Shown here piece after piece: positions 6,031 to 6,952 of a stretch of DNA of 6,952 nt. The DNA comes from JADIYM01 sp964641945 (lineage in GTDB: Bacteria > Acidobacteriota > Blastocatellia > UBA7656 > JADIYM01). The notes under the pieces are model-generated. The model searched no databases, had not been told where the DNA came from, and was given only the letters and a program-made list of their open reading frames with translations. The DNA is taken from the NCBI GenBank assembly GCA_964641945.1, contig CAZXLQ010000273.1:1-6952 (forward strand). Direction: 5' to 3'. The position numbers and the translations under genes were made by a program. Each line of letters begins with the position of its first letter. Within the stretch, counting starts at the first letter, position 1.

Positions 6031-6768
6031 ATGGTTCCAGAGAAAAAGATCGGTCTCCGAGTTGCTGAGTCGTGTCCTCGTTGCGGCGATTCCGGATGGG
6101 AACAAATGGACGACGCGAAAGTGCGGCGATGCTCGTGCCGATCGCTCAGCCGTTCCACTTCTCTCGTTGCGTCGGCGCGTATACCGCGCCGGTACCAGGA
6201 CTGCGATTTCGAATCGTACTACCCACTGAATCCTTCCCAGGAAGCTGCGGCGATGTTCTCCCGGCGAGTTGCGAACGAGGTTCCGAATCTCGACATCGGC
6301 CTTCTTTTCATGGGCACCTGTGGAATCGGAAAGACGCACCTGTCGGTTGCCATTCTCCACGCGCTGCTCGAGAAGAACATTCCATGCCTCTTCTATGACT
6401 TCAGGGACCTTCTCAAGGAAATCCAGGAGAGCTGGAACACCCAGACGCAGACCTCGGAGATGGAGATTCTCGCGCCTGTCTATGAAGCGGAGGTGCTCGT
6501 ACTCGACGAGCTCGGCGCCTCGAAGCCGACCGAGTGGGTCAAGGACACGATGACCCACATCATCAACAAGCGGTACAACGACCGGAAGGTCACCATCTTC
6601 ACGTCGAACTATCTCGACACGAAGGCCTCTCCGAACGACGAGACGCTGACGGACCGGGTCGGGGCGAGGCTGCGATCGCGGCTTCACGAGATGTGCAAGA
6701 TGATCGTCCTGACCGGCGACGACTACCGAAGGACCGTCAAGCAGGCTGGCTTCCGCTTCGGGCAGTAG
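6031..6768 (+). CDS. DnaC/IstB-like AAA+ ATPase with N-terminal zinc finger, probable helicase loader
   Basis: 245 residues. An N-terminal CPRC (C15, C18) and CSC (C34, C36) form a likely four-Cys zinc finger. The AAA+ core has Walker A GTCGIGKT 95-102, Walker B VLVLDE 155-160, sensor-1 TSN 191-193, and the arginine-finger block DRVGARLRSRLHEMC 208-222, followed by the GDDYR segment typical of DnaC-type proteins. This family loads the replicative helicase onto DNA (DnaC), or serves as the ATPase partner of IS21 transposases (IstB). No transposase, terminal repeats or other phage genes lie in the window, so a stand-alone chromosomal loader is favoured; a prophage or mobile origin cannot be excluded because the window ends 184 bases later. 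The ATG at 6031 is preferred over the one at 5980, whose extra residues are Cys/Arg/Pro-rich and unlike the family. No clear ribosome binding site precedes either. It is divergent from the acyltransferase gene. Confidence 0.92.
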   Translation: MVPEKKIGLRVAESCPRCGDSGWEQMDDAKVRRCSCRSLSRSTSLVASARIPRRYQDCDFESYYPLNPSQEAAAMFSRRVANEVPNLDIGLLFMGTCGIGKTHLSVAILHALLEKNIPCLFYDFRDLLKEIQESWNTQTQTSEMEILAPVYEAEVLVLDELGASKPTEWVKDTMTHIINKRYNDRKVTIFTSNYLDTKASPNDETLTDRVGARLRSRLHEMCKMIVLTGDDYRRTVKQAGFRFGQ

Positions 6769-6794
6769 GATCTGTCCGCGTCTCTCCGGGCCAG

Positions 6795-6836
6795 GGCTGC
6801 GCGTAGTTTCCCGCAGGGCGTAGCCGCGCCCCTTTT
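6795..6836 (+). terminator. Weak candidate terminator of the DnaC-like gene
   Basis: GGCTGCG (6795-6801) can pair with CGTAGCC (6819-6825) with one G-U pair, followed within seven bases by TTTT (6833-6836). The stem is short and the loop is 17 bases, so the case is weak; position, about 30 bases after the stop codon, is the main support. Confidence 0.3.
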
Positions 6837-6903
6837 GATGTATTGGGACGAGTTGGCAGGCAATACACCTGACGACGTCGGCGTCGGCGGAGCGTCAGTT
6901 CCG

Positions 6904-6920
6904 CGACCGCGGAGCGGTCG
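6904..6920. other. Compact perfect hairpin near the window end
   Basis: CGACCGC (6904-6910), loop GGA, GCGGTCG (6914-6920): a seven-pair GC-rich stem. It is followed at once by ATAAAAT, whose TAAAAT (6922-6927) resembles a -10 box facing out of the window, although no good -35 precedes it. It could be a regulatory hairpin for a gene beyond the window. Confidence 0.35.
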
Positions 6921-6952
6921 ATAAAATAGCCGTGGGTCGCGCGCGGGCGAGC

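Noticed and set aside
5833..6687. A 284-codon minus-strand frame antisense to the DnaC-like gene
   Set aside because: The plus strand has intact Walker A, Walker B and zinc-finger motifs; the antisense product has none.
6031..6768. IstB of an IS21-type insertion sequence
   Set aside because: No istA-like gene precedes it and no terminal inverted repeats are visible; the N-terminal zinc finger fits DnaC-type proteins better.

Overview
The window is high-GC bacterial chromosomal DNA with five protein-coding genes. Four are on the minus strand (122-5769) and one is on the plus strand (6031-6768). No rRNA, tRNA, CRISPR array or insertion sequence is visible. Three traits suggest Acidobacteriota or a similar high-GC, envelope-rich phylum, but this is inferred from protein style and not from a marker gene: a PknB-type kinase opening with a short Cys-containing segment and carrying C-terminal TPRs; a DnaC-like ATPase with an N-terminal zinc finger; and CsgG/FlgT-type envelope proteins. 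All five genes end in TAG, which is unusual for high-GC DNA.

Region by region: 1-121 is the short flank downstream of the kinase gene. 122-2119 (minus) encodes a membrane Ser/Thr kinase with a Thr-Thr-Gly-Pro repeat linker and TPRs predicted outside the cytoplasm. 2120-2281 holds two inverted repeats and a possible kinase promoter. 2282-3628 (minus) encodes an exported protein with a FlgT/LPP20-like N-terminus. 3731-4762 (minus) encodes an exported CsgG-like protein with a FlgT-C-like domain. 4763-5037 carries a near-consensus sigma70 promoter (TTGACA-17-TATAGT) firing toward the CsgG-like gene. 5038-5769 (minus) encodes a PlsC-type acyltransferase. 5770-6030 is the divergent intergenic region, with a sigma70-like promoter for the plus-strand gene and four copies of CGTCATG. 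6031-6768 (plus) encodes a DnaC-like AAA+ ATPase. 6769-6952 is noncoding as far as can be seen, with two hairpins.

How they may work together: the CsgG-like and FlgT-like proteins are probably co-transcribed and both exported, so a shared envelope complex is a reasonable inference. The kinase follows in the same direction and places TPRs in the same compartment, so it could sense or scaffold that complex, but it may have its own promoter. The acyltransferase (phospholipid synthesis) and the DnaC-like protein (probable helicase loader) look like unrelated housekeeping neighbours.
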